DNA of 64,000 nucleotides from Clavelina lepadiformis (taxonomy: Eukaryota > Chordata > Ascidiacea > Aplousobranchia > Clavelinidae): contig NC_135248.1 of the NCBI RefSeq assembly GCF_947623445.1, positions 13,401,820 through 13,465,819 on the forward strand, written 5' to 3'. Each line of letters opens with the position of its first letter. Positions within the stretch are counted from its first letter, which is position 1. Both the position numbers and the translations under genes were made by a program. Shown piece after piece: positions 46,103 through 57,813 of this stretch. Under the pieces are notes generated by a model. The model ran no database searches, was not told the DNA's origin, and saw nothing but the letters and a program-made list of their open reading frames with translations.

Positions 46103-46757
46103 CGGATTATGAACAAATAAGTAGGCAATATCTTGAGACGCAAGAGTTAGTAAGCTTAAAACATGACACCCATCTAGAAGCCTACCATAGTGAATGAGTG
46201 AAAGTTTAGAGGCAATTGGTTATTTGAGCAAACACAGAAAAAGGAATAAAGTAGGCGGGCGAGAGTGTTAGTTTTATTTGCTTAAAATGAATCTGTGCAG
46301 ATGTGCTACTTTAAATGAATGTTTTTGTGTGATAGGTTCAGGCCCACGTTGCTCGGTTTTAGGCCCTAAACCTGACACTGGGTATCCCATGTGAGGTCGG
46401 CATATTTAGGCCCCTTGCCATTGTTCGTTTTTACATGCGTACCTTCCAGTTTGGTTTCTACTTTCATTTTTGGTTTCAGAAAAATACTGAAAGAAAGCAG
46501 AAAAAGAAAAGAGTGATCATGTGCATATTCATGATGAGGCGAGGCAAAATAGCATATATAACAAGATCGATGGTATTTCAACCTTTTTCAAAAACTTAGA
46601 TGTATGCATATTGGTATGGAATATGCATATTGTACAGCAGAATGTATGATGTAGGACATTGGTGGTATGAGCAGCATATTTTATTTTACTTATGTGGCAT
46701 CTATGTTTTAGACATGTAAATTGCTGTTACCAACAGCAACAAATTCTGTTAGCAAAC

Positions 46758-49700
46758 ATGCACGAAATCCTCCATGTTGCATGGGGACAGGCAACCTCTC
46801 ATGGTAGGTCTCACCATAAACTGATCTCAGCTTGCTATTGCAACGCTGACCTCGTCATACAGGTTTTTTTCTTTCTGCTCTAAAACAAAACACTATTTCT
46901 TGTAATTCTATTTTTTGTTCATGCTTCTATACATCAACCTTGGACATGACAAAGCTTACTGCTCCAGGCAAAATAATGTCCATTGTGCGAAATCAGAAAA
47001 GACAGAAAGAGGGAAGAAACAGAAAAGAGTAACTGTCTGCATATTCATGGTGAGGTCACGGCAAAATGGCAAATATAGCAAGATCAGTAACATTCCGTCT
47101 TTTTTAGCCTTTGTTGTGCATCTAATAGTTATTAGTTTCTGGCCTAAATTTTAAGGAAATTGAAAGTATTATTTGTTTTGATATATGCAACACTTGCGGT
47201 ATATGTTAGTATAAACTAGAGCAGTTTTACTTGAGTAAAGTTGACTCAAATACCATTTGTGTGGTACTTAAAAGTGACCGGGTACTAATTTTCCATTACT
47301 CAGGTGTACTTGATTGCTTTTAAAATACTTGAATTGGTTCGATACTTGTTTGTCAATCTTTATATTTGATTTGTTATTGCATATTATCATACATTGCATA
47401 CATTTTTCTTAAATAGGTTTGTCAATCTATAAGCTTAAGCTACTGTCCGTTATGACCGGTCATCCATGCAACCTTATTTCGTTGCTACCTTTCGATCATT
47501 ACATTCACCTACTGTGTTTAAGATTGAAGGAATTAAAAATCATCAATTCCGTCATCAGATCGTTAAAAATCATTTTTATATTACAATAAAGTACTCAGTT
47601 GCCTATGCTGAGTACTTGCCACTTGGTCTGGTACTTCTCCTCAAATATTTTTAAACTAAGTACTTGTACTTGAGAACCAAAATTATCACGTGCAAATAGC
47701 TCTGGTGTAAATATGTTTGTTTTGTGATTTTCAGAAGATTTCCAGCACAGAGAAATCATTCGCAGATTGGAGAAGTATCAGTACGGATCTCATGGAGGTA
47801 ATACGTTTTTTGGCATGTTTTATATAAATATATGTGAATTTTTTGTAGCTTATTTCAATATGTTGATATTGTTTTTGCAATACATAGTTCCATAACTGAC
47901 ATATCATTTGCCAAGTGATAGATTCTGTTTTGTACAGCTGAGATAATTGTTGTTCTATGTGTGAATGAACCCATGTGTAACAATGTCACACATATTTAGT
48001 TGTGTTACTTAAACTTAATTGATAAAACTATACACAGTACTTGGTTTGATTTCTGTGTTATGCAATGAACTATGTCATTTTAAATATGCTGGTAATGAGT
48101 TTGCAGCTTAAATTTTTTGCTACATGGTATTAGAATTTTTTTTTACTGATTTAGACATGGTCTTGATTTTTCACTTCTTGGGGTGTGGTTGCCGAGCTTG
48201 TCTTTATGCATTTTCATGTTACAGTTGTGTTTTATATTTGCTGGTCTTGCTAGAATTTCGAACTGTTCACCTCAACCAATCAACAACACACATAATTTAG
48301 TCTTTCATTTTAATTTTTTCTGTAAAAAATTTTGACTTTCTTACAATTTTGCGAGCGATGGTTAACAGGGCACTTTATCAAGCTCCTTATTTTTTTGCCC
48401 TAGGCCTAGGCTCTGTGCTATTAGAACTGTAGCGTTGCTGCGATCAAGTTCTTGTTCACAAGTTATTGTTCACAAGTTAGTGTTCAGTTAGTGTTAGTGT
48501 AGCTGCAAATATGCTTGTAAAGGTAATTTAAATCTACGTTTAACTTTGAGTTTTTGGCGCCACAGTAAGTCATAAAATATGTTTTTTACATTTGCTTGTA
48601 ACCAACTTGTAGCCTAGCCTACACCAGGTTCAAGTCACAGATAGGCCTACAGTTATTTAAATGTAAAACAAGTGAAAACGAAAGTTATGTTTGTTTAGAA
48701 CATGAGGCACTGGAATTGCTGCGTGTTTATGAACAAATTCGTCTAATCAATGACGAGCAACTCACCACGAATGCAGCGGAACTCTTCCCAGAAAGGCTGT
48801 GGTTAGTCGATATCAAGTTGACAGAATCACAAATTGACTCGTTCCTGTTTATTCTCACTAAAGTTGAGAAACGCATCGAGTGGCTTTATCTGATCAACTG
48901 CTTTTCTAAACCAGAAGATGTCGGCCGATTATTTGAGGCAATTCAAGCAATGCCAGGAAAGGTTTGTTTATTTATTTTACTTTCTGCTTTTTCGTTCGTC
49001 TTCAACTTTGTTTACGAACTCGATGTGTCGTAACAATGCGCCTCTGTTTTTCATGTGACGTCATAATAGTTTTTCCCGCTTTTAAGCAAACATGGTTTGT
49101 TGAGATTCTGTGCGTTGTTGTTGGTCGGAATATTTTGTTTTAATTTGTTTCAACGGGGCGTAATTTCACCGCGCAAGTTTTACTGTTTAAATCGCTGATA
49201 GATCTGGAATGCGCAGTAAACCTGGCCGCTTAAAATTCGTTCGTTTTATTGAGAAAAATGGCAAAATTTGATCGGTTCAGTTTAGGCTAAAATCATCAGC
49301 ATCTGACCAAGGTTTGGCCAGAAGCAAATTTCAAATTTTTACAAAAGTAAAAATATTTTTGCGACTTTAATATCAAGTTTTATTTCTGCAACAAATACTC
49401 AATTGTGGTTTAAGTTGGTCGCTTAAAATTCCTTCTGCTTTTCTCAAAATCCAGAAATTTGTGTTTGCTCCAGTAGGCTACTGTAGGCCTAAGCTACCAC
49501 CGTGCTAGTTAGTTATTAATTAGTTAACACTAACCAGTTAACTTGTATGAGTTAAATAATAGGATATTAGTCTTTGTTATAACACCATGTTGTAGTTTAA
49601 TTTTACAAACATTTTAACTCTAGATCAGATGGCTTGATATCAGTTACAACATAATCCCGAAGATTCCTTCAAAATCCTTCTTCAACAAAATCGAGGTTAG

Positions 49701-49970
49701 GCTGTATATGCGGAATTGCTTCCCTGATGATGACGCAACACATGGGAAGCGGGATGCGAACCAATCAGAAATCGATGAAATTCAACGAGTCCTTGACCAA
49801 TTGAATGACTCGGTATTATTTATGTCTTGTTATGTTTGTGTGAAGTTGAACATTGCAGAGGAATTTAATCTCAAACTTTTAATTTACAGGAGTTGGAGGT
49901 TGATCTTGGTCGGTGCGATGGTAAATGGGTCATACTCATTTCGCGAAAGAAAAGTGACATCTACGTGTGA
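46758..49970 (+). CDS. Gene 2, unit B: short LRR protein, five exons
   Basis: Exons: 46758-46803, 47735-47797, 48699-48961, 49624-49812, 49890-49970, giving 213 aa. The LRR strands read RLWLVDIKL, IEWLYLINC, IRWLDISYNII, VRLYMRNC and LEVDLGRC; the third (LDISYNIIPKIPS) is a textbook LRR. The C-terminus is six residues longer than in A because AAA replaces the TAA of A. Compared with A, substitutions cluster at the x positions of the LxLxx(N/C) strands, while helices such as EDVGRLFEAIQAMPGK are unchanged. The first exon can also start at an acceptor at 46737 in phase 0 after gene 1 exon 8. Confidence 0.68.
47217..47707. mobile_element. Putative MITE with TACTTGAG motifs (unit B)
   Basis: Orthologue of 21138-21614 in gene 2 intron 1. 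Ends uncertain. Confidence 0.35.
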
Positions 49971-51447
49971 CGTAGTCATCTTCAAGCAAAAAGTTGACTT
50001 TACTTCGATAAATACCGTTCTTAAAATCGATTCATTTACACTAAAGTGAGAGCGACCGACCGCGATTATATTTTGTCAATCGCGACCTGGTCGGGAATCG
50101 AACTCGGGATTTTTAGACAATGCACTTCTCGTTTATCCTGATGCGCCACGCGAAGAACTGTTGAAATGTTGCTTAAAAGTAACTTATATTTGTATTAGCT
50201 TGCATAGTTACGTAACAATTGTATTTGCTTGTCACATACGATTTAATTGATTTTGTAAACACTGCATATGGTTGTGCTATTTTGTTGTGATAATTTCCAG
50301 ATTTCTTATCATAGAAACTTGTTCATTGGTTTTTCTGGATAATTAATGTTGTTTTTCTATCACTGGCGATCAATTTGATCTGTTGCGGTTGGCGCCATGT
50401 CACCGCCACGTTATGTTAGTTACTACTTCCTTTAATTGCTTTGTGTTAACGAATTTTTTACATTCCTTAGTTAATTAACGTTGATTACTTTGCTTTATAT
50501 TCTGTTCACCGTTTGTCGATTTATTCAGTCGTTCATTTGTTTCTTAAATTCAATACAATTCTATTCCCCACGTGTTGGCCGATTGATGTCTGCGAATGTG
50601 CTGCCGAGATAGACACGCGACCTCATGATAAGTCAAGAAGAGTTTTTCGTGCTCTCAGACTTGAGTAGCTCTTGGTTCTGACAGCGGTCGAGAAAGCTCT
50701 GTGAGCCGTCGTCCAAGTCGGCTTTCACAATAGAAGAATATTCGCTGGAGAATGCGCAGAGAGCATCGTTGTCAATGGGCAGAGACGGCCACAGATGAAC
50801 CAGACTAAGAGTTTATTGCTCTCACTCATTATGGTGATATTTGCAAAGGTTTGATGGTTAGCAGACCTGAGAGATTTTGTGGATCAAACAAATCTATTTA
50901 ACCGATAAACCGCTCTTGTTGATAAAACTACAGCCTTGATTGTAAACTGACTACACTGTGAAGTTGTTTTGGGCACCAAATTTTAAGGTGGCAAAATTTT
51001 ACCTATTACAATAACAACACAACTAATGAAATATGTTTCCGCAAAAACATTTATTACCCTTTGAATAGAAAATTACGTATTATTTTCATACTGGCAAAGG
51101 ACGAAGGCGTGAATTTTAGCGTGATGGCGTGCACTGAAAGCTATATTTTGTTTATTTATTACTGTTTGGCGTTCAAACAACCAGCTTTTATTTATTTATT
51201 TATTATAGGCCTAAATGTATTGTTTATTTTTCACCATTAACCGTGCAGAGTGAAAATTAGAATTATAAATTTTGTAGTTGTAGCACAATAAAACACATTC
51301 CCACGAACAATGAAAAGAAGAAAAAAGTCGCAAGACCCAAGTGCTTAAAACATGCAAAACAGCAAAAACAGAACTGCGCTACAAAATGGTAAGTTAACAT
51401 TGCCACCAAACCTACAAAATAGTTTCTAAGTTTATTAACAAATTTAG
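49971..51447. other. Downstream part of unit B
   Basis: Collinear with unit A 23850-25195. Holds the tRNA-like repeat (50091-50154). No gene recognised. Confidence 0.5.
50091..50154 (-). repeat. tRNA-like sequence, unit B
   Basis: The minus strand has an A-box-like TGGCGCATCAGG and a B-box-like GAGTTCGATTCCC at roughly tRNA spacing. Stems are imperfect. Orthologous to 23957-24030. Confidence 0.45.
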
Positions 51448-51651
51448 AACCGCAATATCACAAATAACGAAAAAACTACGCTATTGCAATATTTAAAAGA
51501 CATGTTCCCTGACATTAAAAACACGGATGTTAACAGCCGAAATAAATATATGAAGTCACATGGTTTGATTAAAATGACAATGAGTATCTTAAGTGAACAA
51601 AAGTGGATGGTTAAAGGGAGTGAAGATAAAAACGTTCGTCGTAAAAACTGA
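51448..51651 (+). CDS. Unrecognised coding-like exon, 67 codons (unit B; mostly absent from A)
   Basis: An open frame follows a possible acceptor (AAATTTAG) and reads NRNITNNEKTTLLQYLKDMF, then PDIKNTDVNSRNKYMK and onward, ending in TGA. Its composition (charged, helix-forming, few rare residues) is more protein-like than the surrounding AT-rich frames. A phase-0 donor (AAAATG/GTAAGT near 51390) could supply an upstream exon. Unit A lacks most of it, so it is either a deletion in A or an insertion in B. No family match. Confidence 0.3.
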   Translation, partial: NRNITNNEKTTLLQYLKDMFPDIKNTDVNSRNKYMKSHGLIKMTMSILSEQKWMVKGSEDKNVRRKN

Positions 51652-52539
51652 CAAATCTTGTGCGTGCTGCTGCCACGTTTTCCACTACTGCACTAGGTTA
51701 TAAATGTTTTACAGCATAATAAATCAAAAACTTAATCACAAAAAATCAATGAATGAGGTAAAAGTAGCAAAACTTTGAGGGCTTAAATCGAGCAAGATGA
51801 TAACTATGCTGTGTTAACAGCAACAAATTTTGGACTTAAAAAGCGACGTTGAATTCGATCAGCCTTATAAGCCCACCCCTGTATTATACCGTAATTGAGT
51901 GCCCTAAACGCTATCACTGAAGTGTTTTTAGTGAATCGTTTGTTTTATTATATCAATAAACTTAGTTCACGTCAGTCCACATTTGTAATGTAGGTTATTT
52001 AATCTTTTACAAAACTTTTGCCGCACAAAAGTCCATTCCGGTTCGCTATCCCTCATATGCACTCAACGTACTTGCGATATTTCACACATTATTGCTGTGA
52101 TAATGCAAAGTTATCAGAGTCTGCAGTAGGTAGTTCGGTTATAATATTTTTCTGTCACTTTTATTTATGACGTTGTGATTTTTGCAATCATTTGATTAGT
52201 GTTGTCTTTTTTTCCACGCTTCGTTTCAACAACAGATTGGCCAAAATACTGATACGATTGGTGTTATATAACCTTGGTTTGTTTCTGTATGTTGTGTTTT
52301 CTGCCTCGGGCATTTGCGCTTTCTAGAAACGTGTACACGTCTCACTTGCAATAATTAATTAGAGCCTTTTTGAGGAAACTATGACATTTTCGCATGACGC
52401 GAGCGAAGTATCCTCCACCTGTCTCAGTTTGCCATAGCTTGTAGGTCATTTTGTTGGCTGTCATCAATTTCTAGTTTCTGTACCACTTGAAACACAAAAA
52501 GTGCGGCAGCGGGATTTGTTAAAATAGGAAAAGTTAGCC

Positions 52540-52758
52540 ATGGATAAAATAGCTTCACATCTGCATTTAGCAGTATGCAGCAAGCGCTACTTGGACAAAA
52601 AGACTGCTGTTCCAAGGTTTAGTGCCTTCAAAAGAAAAATGAACAAATGGCACATCTTCTTGCAGAGGTTCGAGCAATCGCATGGACATTACAACGTCAT
52701 TTACATTTACAAGTTTGTTTATCGTTTTAAGTTAGTTCGAAATCTACGCAATTCCTGA
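52540..52758 (+). CDS. Unrecognised open frame, 72 codons (unit B)
   Basis: Shares its first 43 codons with the frame at 26127 in unit A (MDKIASHLHLAVCSKRYLDK and onward), then diverges in a segment missing from A. No recognised domain. It could be one exon of a gene otherwise not visible. Confidence 0.3.
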   Translation: MDKIASHLHLAVCSKRYLDKKTAVPRFSAFKRKMNKWHIFLQRFEQSHGHYNVIYIYKFVYRFKLVRNLRNS

Positions 52759-53170
52759 AAATTTGTTGGGTGACAAAACCGTAGTCGATAATGATAATAT
52801 GGAATCACCGGAAAGCTTTCGTTGCACTTCAAGCGCAATTCGTAAATGCCATGTAGACTACAACCATGACAGTCATACGCAGACAGGACCAGCGACACTC
52901 CGCAAGACCGCCAGAGATTTCTGATTTGCCTACAAAATGAACTATGCAATCATCTCAGCTACGTTGATGAAAAAATTAGAGACGTCATCATCCAACACGA
53001 TTCTCAGGCCGCCGTTCGATATCGATGTTTCTTGGCAAAACAGGGAAAACGTTTAATTCTTGCTGCTTATTTGCCGTCTGTTTCACAGAGTCGTTAGCCG
53101 GTACGAAACCCGAGACCGCCGGAAACCGGTTTTTATTAAGCCTGTCTGGCTCCAACGTATGGCCGAGTAC

Positions 53171-53507
53171 CAGTGCTGTAACCAAGTCATTTTTAGGACT
53201 CGAGTCAAGTCATTTGGGAAGTTGACTTAAGTCAAGTCGAGTCAAGTTACTGATTGGATCAAGTCAAGTTAAAATATAATGCAAGTCAAATCAAGTCATG
53301 TCATTGGCTGTACCTTTAACCTATCGTTCGCAATGAAATCAAATATCTGTAATTCAGTTAGTCAATAAATTAACAACCAAGATTGAATGACTCGGTCAAC
53401 TTAATTTCCGAGACTCGAGTCAAGTCAAGTCATTTCAAGCATTGATTCGAGTCAAGTCAAGTATTTTAAAAACGTGACTCGAGTCGACTCAAGTCATTAC
53501 AGCACTG
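53171..53507. mobile_element. hAT-like MITE rich in AGTCAAGTC
   Basis: Ends CAGTGCTGTAAC and ATTACAGCACTG are inverted. Flanks CCGAGTAC and CTGAGCAC match at six of eight positions. The interior has many CTCGAGTCAAGTC words near both ends. It lies exactly at the right edge of unit B. Confidence 0.85.
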
Positions 53508-54590
53508 CTGAGCACATTGATGAGTTATACTCATACGCATGAAGATCAAGCGCATAGCGTATTAACACTAAACTTTATCTTTTTGCTTAACGACTTTACT
53601 TGAATTTACTTTTTCGACTTTTACACTTTAAAGTGAAACGATTAGTGTTGTACAACCTTAATGTGCTTTTCGCAAGTTGGGTTTCCTCCCTCGGGAAGTA
53701 GTGTTTTCGGGTAATGTTTAGGCCTACACAGTTACACACCTCTTGTAGACGTTATAGCCATTTTGAGTATGGCATTTTCCATGTCGCAAGCAAGTCTATC
53801 TTTAGTGAGTTTGGTTTTGGTAGTTGGTTATATTATAGTTTTATGTTGACCACGTCTATGTTTACATATGTTTCTGTGTGTTTTATGCGTATAATGTTTC
53901 CAGCGTGCTTCGTTTTGCGTACTGTATTTTTTATTTTTGACCATTTACTTTGCGGATAAAAAAATAATAAAATGTTTCGTATCCAAATTTATTTATATCC
54001 ATTTTGAACGTTTACACTGTTTACAGCGTTCAGCAAAAAAGAACGACGAGTGAATAAACGGGTTGTAAAAAGAGCGTTGCCCTTAAGATCAGTTTAAAAA
54101 AATTTGCTAAAGCTTGTGCCCAGACCTGGCCACGATTATGAAAAGGTTGAAAAAACCCTGGCCAAGATGCAAATGAAATATGGGTTTCGAATTTCAAAAT
54201 ACTAAATACGTGATTGCCTATGTAGCGCAATATACGCTGATACAGCAGTATATACGACGTATTCCCAGCTTTTAATTTTATGAATAGATACAGCGTAGGA
54301 TTTAGTTTGTAACCGTGAATTGCAAGTGTATAGAAGCATTAATAAGAATAGGCTATATCCGAGGGAAAATCGCACCATTTAACAGCAGGTTACTAATAAA
54401 GCTATGCTTTATTCATTTAACTTTCATTTCATTTATTTATCATTGACGACATTATTTGATTTTTTTGGTATTATCTACTACGCATTCTATTGCTAAACTC
54501 ACTTCTCGAACAAGACAAATTTACCCTCAGTGGTAAATTTGCAGCTGGTAAAAAACTGTTGTTATAATATCTCTGTAACTTATCCGGGAG
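53508..54590. other. Single-copy spacer
   Basis: No gene or repeat recognised. Confidence 0.5.
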
Positions 54591-55095
54591 CACGACATAT
54601 GGCCGCGGGAAAGTGGCCGCGAACAAACTCACCGGGGTCAACTGAACGTGACGTAAATTGACCGCAGACAAACTGACTGTGACATAAACTGGCCGGCGAT
54701 CAAATTAACCGTCGATAAATTGGCCGGCGATCAAATTAACCGGCGACAAATTGGCCGTCAAAAGGTCAAAATTTTAAACTCGGTAGTATATGATATGTAA
54801 AGTAAATATTTGTTTGTAACTATTTCCTTTGTTTTTAACAAAATTGTTTTTTATTTCAATACACATTGAAACGTTTATTGAAATAAACAGAAGTGACTAG
54901 ATAGTGAATTAGAATTTTGACCTTTTGACGGCCAATTTGTCGTCGGTTAATTTGATCGCCGGCCAATTTATCGACGGTTAATTTGATCGCCGGCCAGTTT
55001 ATGTCACAGTCAGTTTGTCTGCGGTCAATTTACGTCACGTTCAGTTGACCCCGGTGAGTTTGTTCGCGGCCACTTTCCCGCGGCCATATGTCGTG
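54591..55095. mobile_element. Foldback element: near-perfect 505-bp palindrome
   Basis: Arms 54591-54774 and 54912-55095 (about 184 bp each) are reverse complements with about one internal mismatch, separated by a 137-bp AT-rich spacer. The arms begin CACGACATATGGCCGCGGG and contain internal direct repeats of GGCCGGCGATCAAATTAACC. No clear target duplication is seen and there is no coding. The arm identity implies recent origin or ongoing correction. Confidence 0.93.
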
Positions 55096-55375
55096 GAACC
55101 CTTCACCAATCATTGAGTAAGCGCTTGTTCCCGCCCAAAGCAAGAAGAATGTGATCACACGAGCGACGATAGACGAGAACGAATTCAAACCGATGACTAC
55201 ACCAGCGCCAAGACGGGAAACATAAACTAGGTCTATGCGTAGAACTTACATAGATGTAGACTTCTAATACTTAAATAAACTAAAATTGACAAAAAGAACG
55301 AAGTACAAAGGTCTTCATATATTATTTGCCGACTTTGTAGTTTTTTCAAGCAAAATAAATTTTACTCGCCACTCC

Positions 55376-55520
55376 GCGCTTCGCGGCTTTATCTTCTTAG
55401 ACTGGGCCCGATAGTAGTGGAGATTGTCTAAGCATCCAGCTGGTTTGAACCAGCAACCTATTGTTTGCGGTTCGTTGGCATTTTTACCAAGCCAGGGCAC
55501 ATTCCCACCCATCCGGGTAT
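55376..55520 (-). repeat. tRNA-derived repeat (SINE-like)
   Basis: The minus strand has CCTGGCTTGGTA in the A-box place and GCTGGTTCAAACC in the B-box place, followed by a non-tRNA body with the hairpin CCGCGAAGCGCGG. No poly(A) or target duplication was established. Confidence 0.35.
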
Positions 55521-55932
55521 TTTTTCTTGTATGAATCGAGAATAAACTCAAATTATACTTTTTAACATTTTTGAAGCTCTCTGTTGAGGTTTAGTTTATC
55601 CGTCGCGAATCAATGAGATCCAGAGGATCGGTTGGAAAACAAGTTTTGTGTTTCAAGTGGCCTTCACCACTGTGAGTGAACAAGTTGCAATTAGAAAAGC
55701 GTGGAATGAGAATTAACATGGATTTCAAATTATTTCGCTCGCAAAGTCAACGTGTAAGTTGAGGCTTATGGCCTTCAGTTTGCTTAGAGTGGCTTTCGGC
55801 CAGGTATCGAACTTGGCACCTATAGCATCGAGTGCCATTTCGAAGGACAGGAGCTACGAAGTGACACCTGTAAACATCGATAGATTAACCCTTTTAACCA
55901 TGAGTCAGGTGATGGTTCTTGAACAAAGGAAA

Positions 55933-56014
55933 GGTGAAGGACAGGGATTCGAACCCGGAACCCATTGCACCAAATATAAATCTGCTGCGCTCGAGCTACG
56001 CAACGGTGTCATCC
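55933..56014 (-). repeat. tRNA-derived sequence with intact A and B boxes
   Basis: The minus strand contains GTAGCTCGAGCGCAGCAG and GGGTTCGAATCCC, the two internal Pol III promoter boxes. The T stem pairs in four of five positions, but the D loop is too short for a normal tRNA. Probably a SINE head or tRNA pseudogene. Confidence 0.45.
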
Positions 56015-57251
56015 TACAAAGTTAAAATGTTATATAACGATCGAAAGAATCGGTCAAAATCAGTCAAAACTAAAAATAAAGGCACTTTAAATGGCGAAGA
56101 TAATTATGTAGTTCGTGCCATCATGGGCAGAGATTGAAGAAAAGCAACAATATCGTCATCATATCGCTCAGACAAAGCACGTCATAGATCTGAGGTATAG
56201 CTTCAAAAGATCTGAATGACGTCGATAAAGAGTTGTTGTTTTTGACCGTAAGAACTTCATAAATTCCTAGTTGAGATACGGTTGCCTCTATCGCCATCAA
56301 GAGGCAAATTAAATCAAGTTAATTTTTATGCAGTGAATCGAGTGCATTTAAGGCAAACGTAATTACCTCGATTATAGTATCGGGCGAGTGGACGCTATAA
56401 ATAAAACTGCATTCTGTTTGCTGCTATGGTGTTTATTTCTTTGCTGGCAATCTAATCGATAACTAAGTGCGCATCGAATGGCATTTACTTATTGATGTAA
56501 ATGGAGCAAATAAATTTCACGGTCAGAAGAGAGGAACTCATCATCCGACAAAAACGATCAAAGACAGATATCCAATGCGACAATTTGTGAACATTGCTTC
56601 AATCGTAAAAAGTCATAGTGACGTCATGCTTAACAACAACCTAAAACGCCATAGAACTACCATTCCATAAAATGCAATCAAAAAAACATGATTCAAGCAT
56701 TTTTAACAGAGGCCCAAAATAAAGACTAGAATTTTTGGTCTAAAAACCCTTTTAACTACTTCCATGTTAAGTTTTAACATAGATCTGCACGTGACCTAGG
56801 ACATTGAAGCACGCAAACTGCTAGGGTAATTCCCAGGCTAGATAACAACACCAGCCTGGCTGCCTTTTGATTGGTCTAAACAGGTTATTTAAGCGTGACG
56901 TTGAATGTCAAAAAAATCATGGAGATCTTAGTTTAAGTGGTTGACGCCTCCTAAAACAAAGGTAAAGTTGCCTAATTTGAACCGCATTTTGTCAAGTTTT
57001 AAAATCAACTCTTAAAGAAACATTCTTATAAATGTTGTTCTCACAACTTGAATGGCTGTCTTAACTAGGCAAACCAGCATGCACAATCTGGGTGAAGAAT
57101 CTTGCATAATATACTACGTCTTTTTTTTCTCTTCTGCCAAGAACCACTTTAGATCAACATTTTTAACGTTAGTAAAAAGTTATTAAACACTATTGCAGAC
57201 CATAAACAAAAACTTTATTAAGCAAAGAAATACAATCGGTAATAGCAATGG

Positions 57252-57429
57252 TTATTTACTGTGCAAAATCTCAATTCTGGAACGTCCATGGTTGCAAAGT
57301 ATGTCAGCTTTACCATCGGCGTTTGCGTCGAGAAGAATGACCTCATCACTGGCGCCGGTGCAAAAATAAGATTCGAAAACCGCGTCTGCATCGAAGTTTG
57401 CCTTTTCGGACAACTTGACTGACAACAAC
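57252..57429 (-). CDS. Orphan last exon with an FG-GAP/VCBS-like motif
   Basis: On the minus strand a strong acceptor (CTTCTTCTTTTTCTACAG) precedes 59 codons that end at TAA. They include LLDANADGKADILCNHG, the Asp-rich calcium-binding loop seen in FG-GAP/VCBS repeats, followed by RSRIEILHSK. Upstream exons would lie at higher coordinates, but that DNA is unit C, so the rest of the gene seems to have been cut off by the duplication or lies far away. It could be a functional 3' exon or a relic. Confidence 0.42.
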
Positions 57430-57813
57430 CTGTAGAAAAAGAAGAAGTACTGCAGTAATCTGAAAATATTTTTAAAGTAAGTTAGTAGTAAACGTCCCAT
57501 AAGCTCTACAGTGGAAACAAACAAACACACAGCTCCAGTGAACGACACGACGCTAACATTATAATCGTGAAATAATTAGAAACATGATTTCATAGAAATT
57601 ACTGCGGCGGCTTAAGAGCGCCAAAATATGAAATACATAATGGCCGCTACACGCCAACCAAAACTTTAGCTTTTCTACTTGGCAAGACATAGCACAGCGT
57701 CATGGCAGTTTAGTTACCTTGTGTTCGTCTTGTGTAGACCTTCAAAGAAAAGCTTTCTGTTGTAAAACAGGTGCTGTATTCATAGGTGGTTCAGTAAAAA
57801 AATTTAACAAAAG

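Larger units (their letters stand above)
33213..53160. repeat. Segmental duplication unit B
   Basis: The left part (33213 to about 37000) is closest to unit C (57675 to about 61560); the right part is closest to unit A. It contains a GST, an orphan exon, gene 1, gene 2 and shared transposons. Private to B are the rDNA-bearing transposon (41992-43280), about 60 bp after exon 8, and a 270-bp stretch at 51345 that A lacks. Confidence 0.9.
55096..57251. other. Spacer with tRNA-derived repeats
   Basis: Two tRNA-like sequences (55376-55520, 55933-56014). The short open frames here show no family resemblance. Confidence 0.5.
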
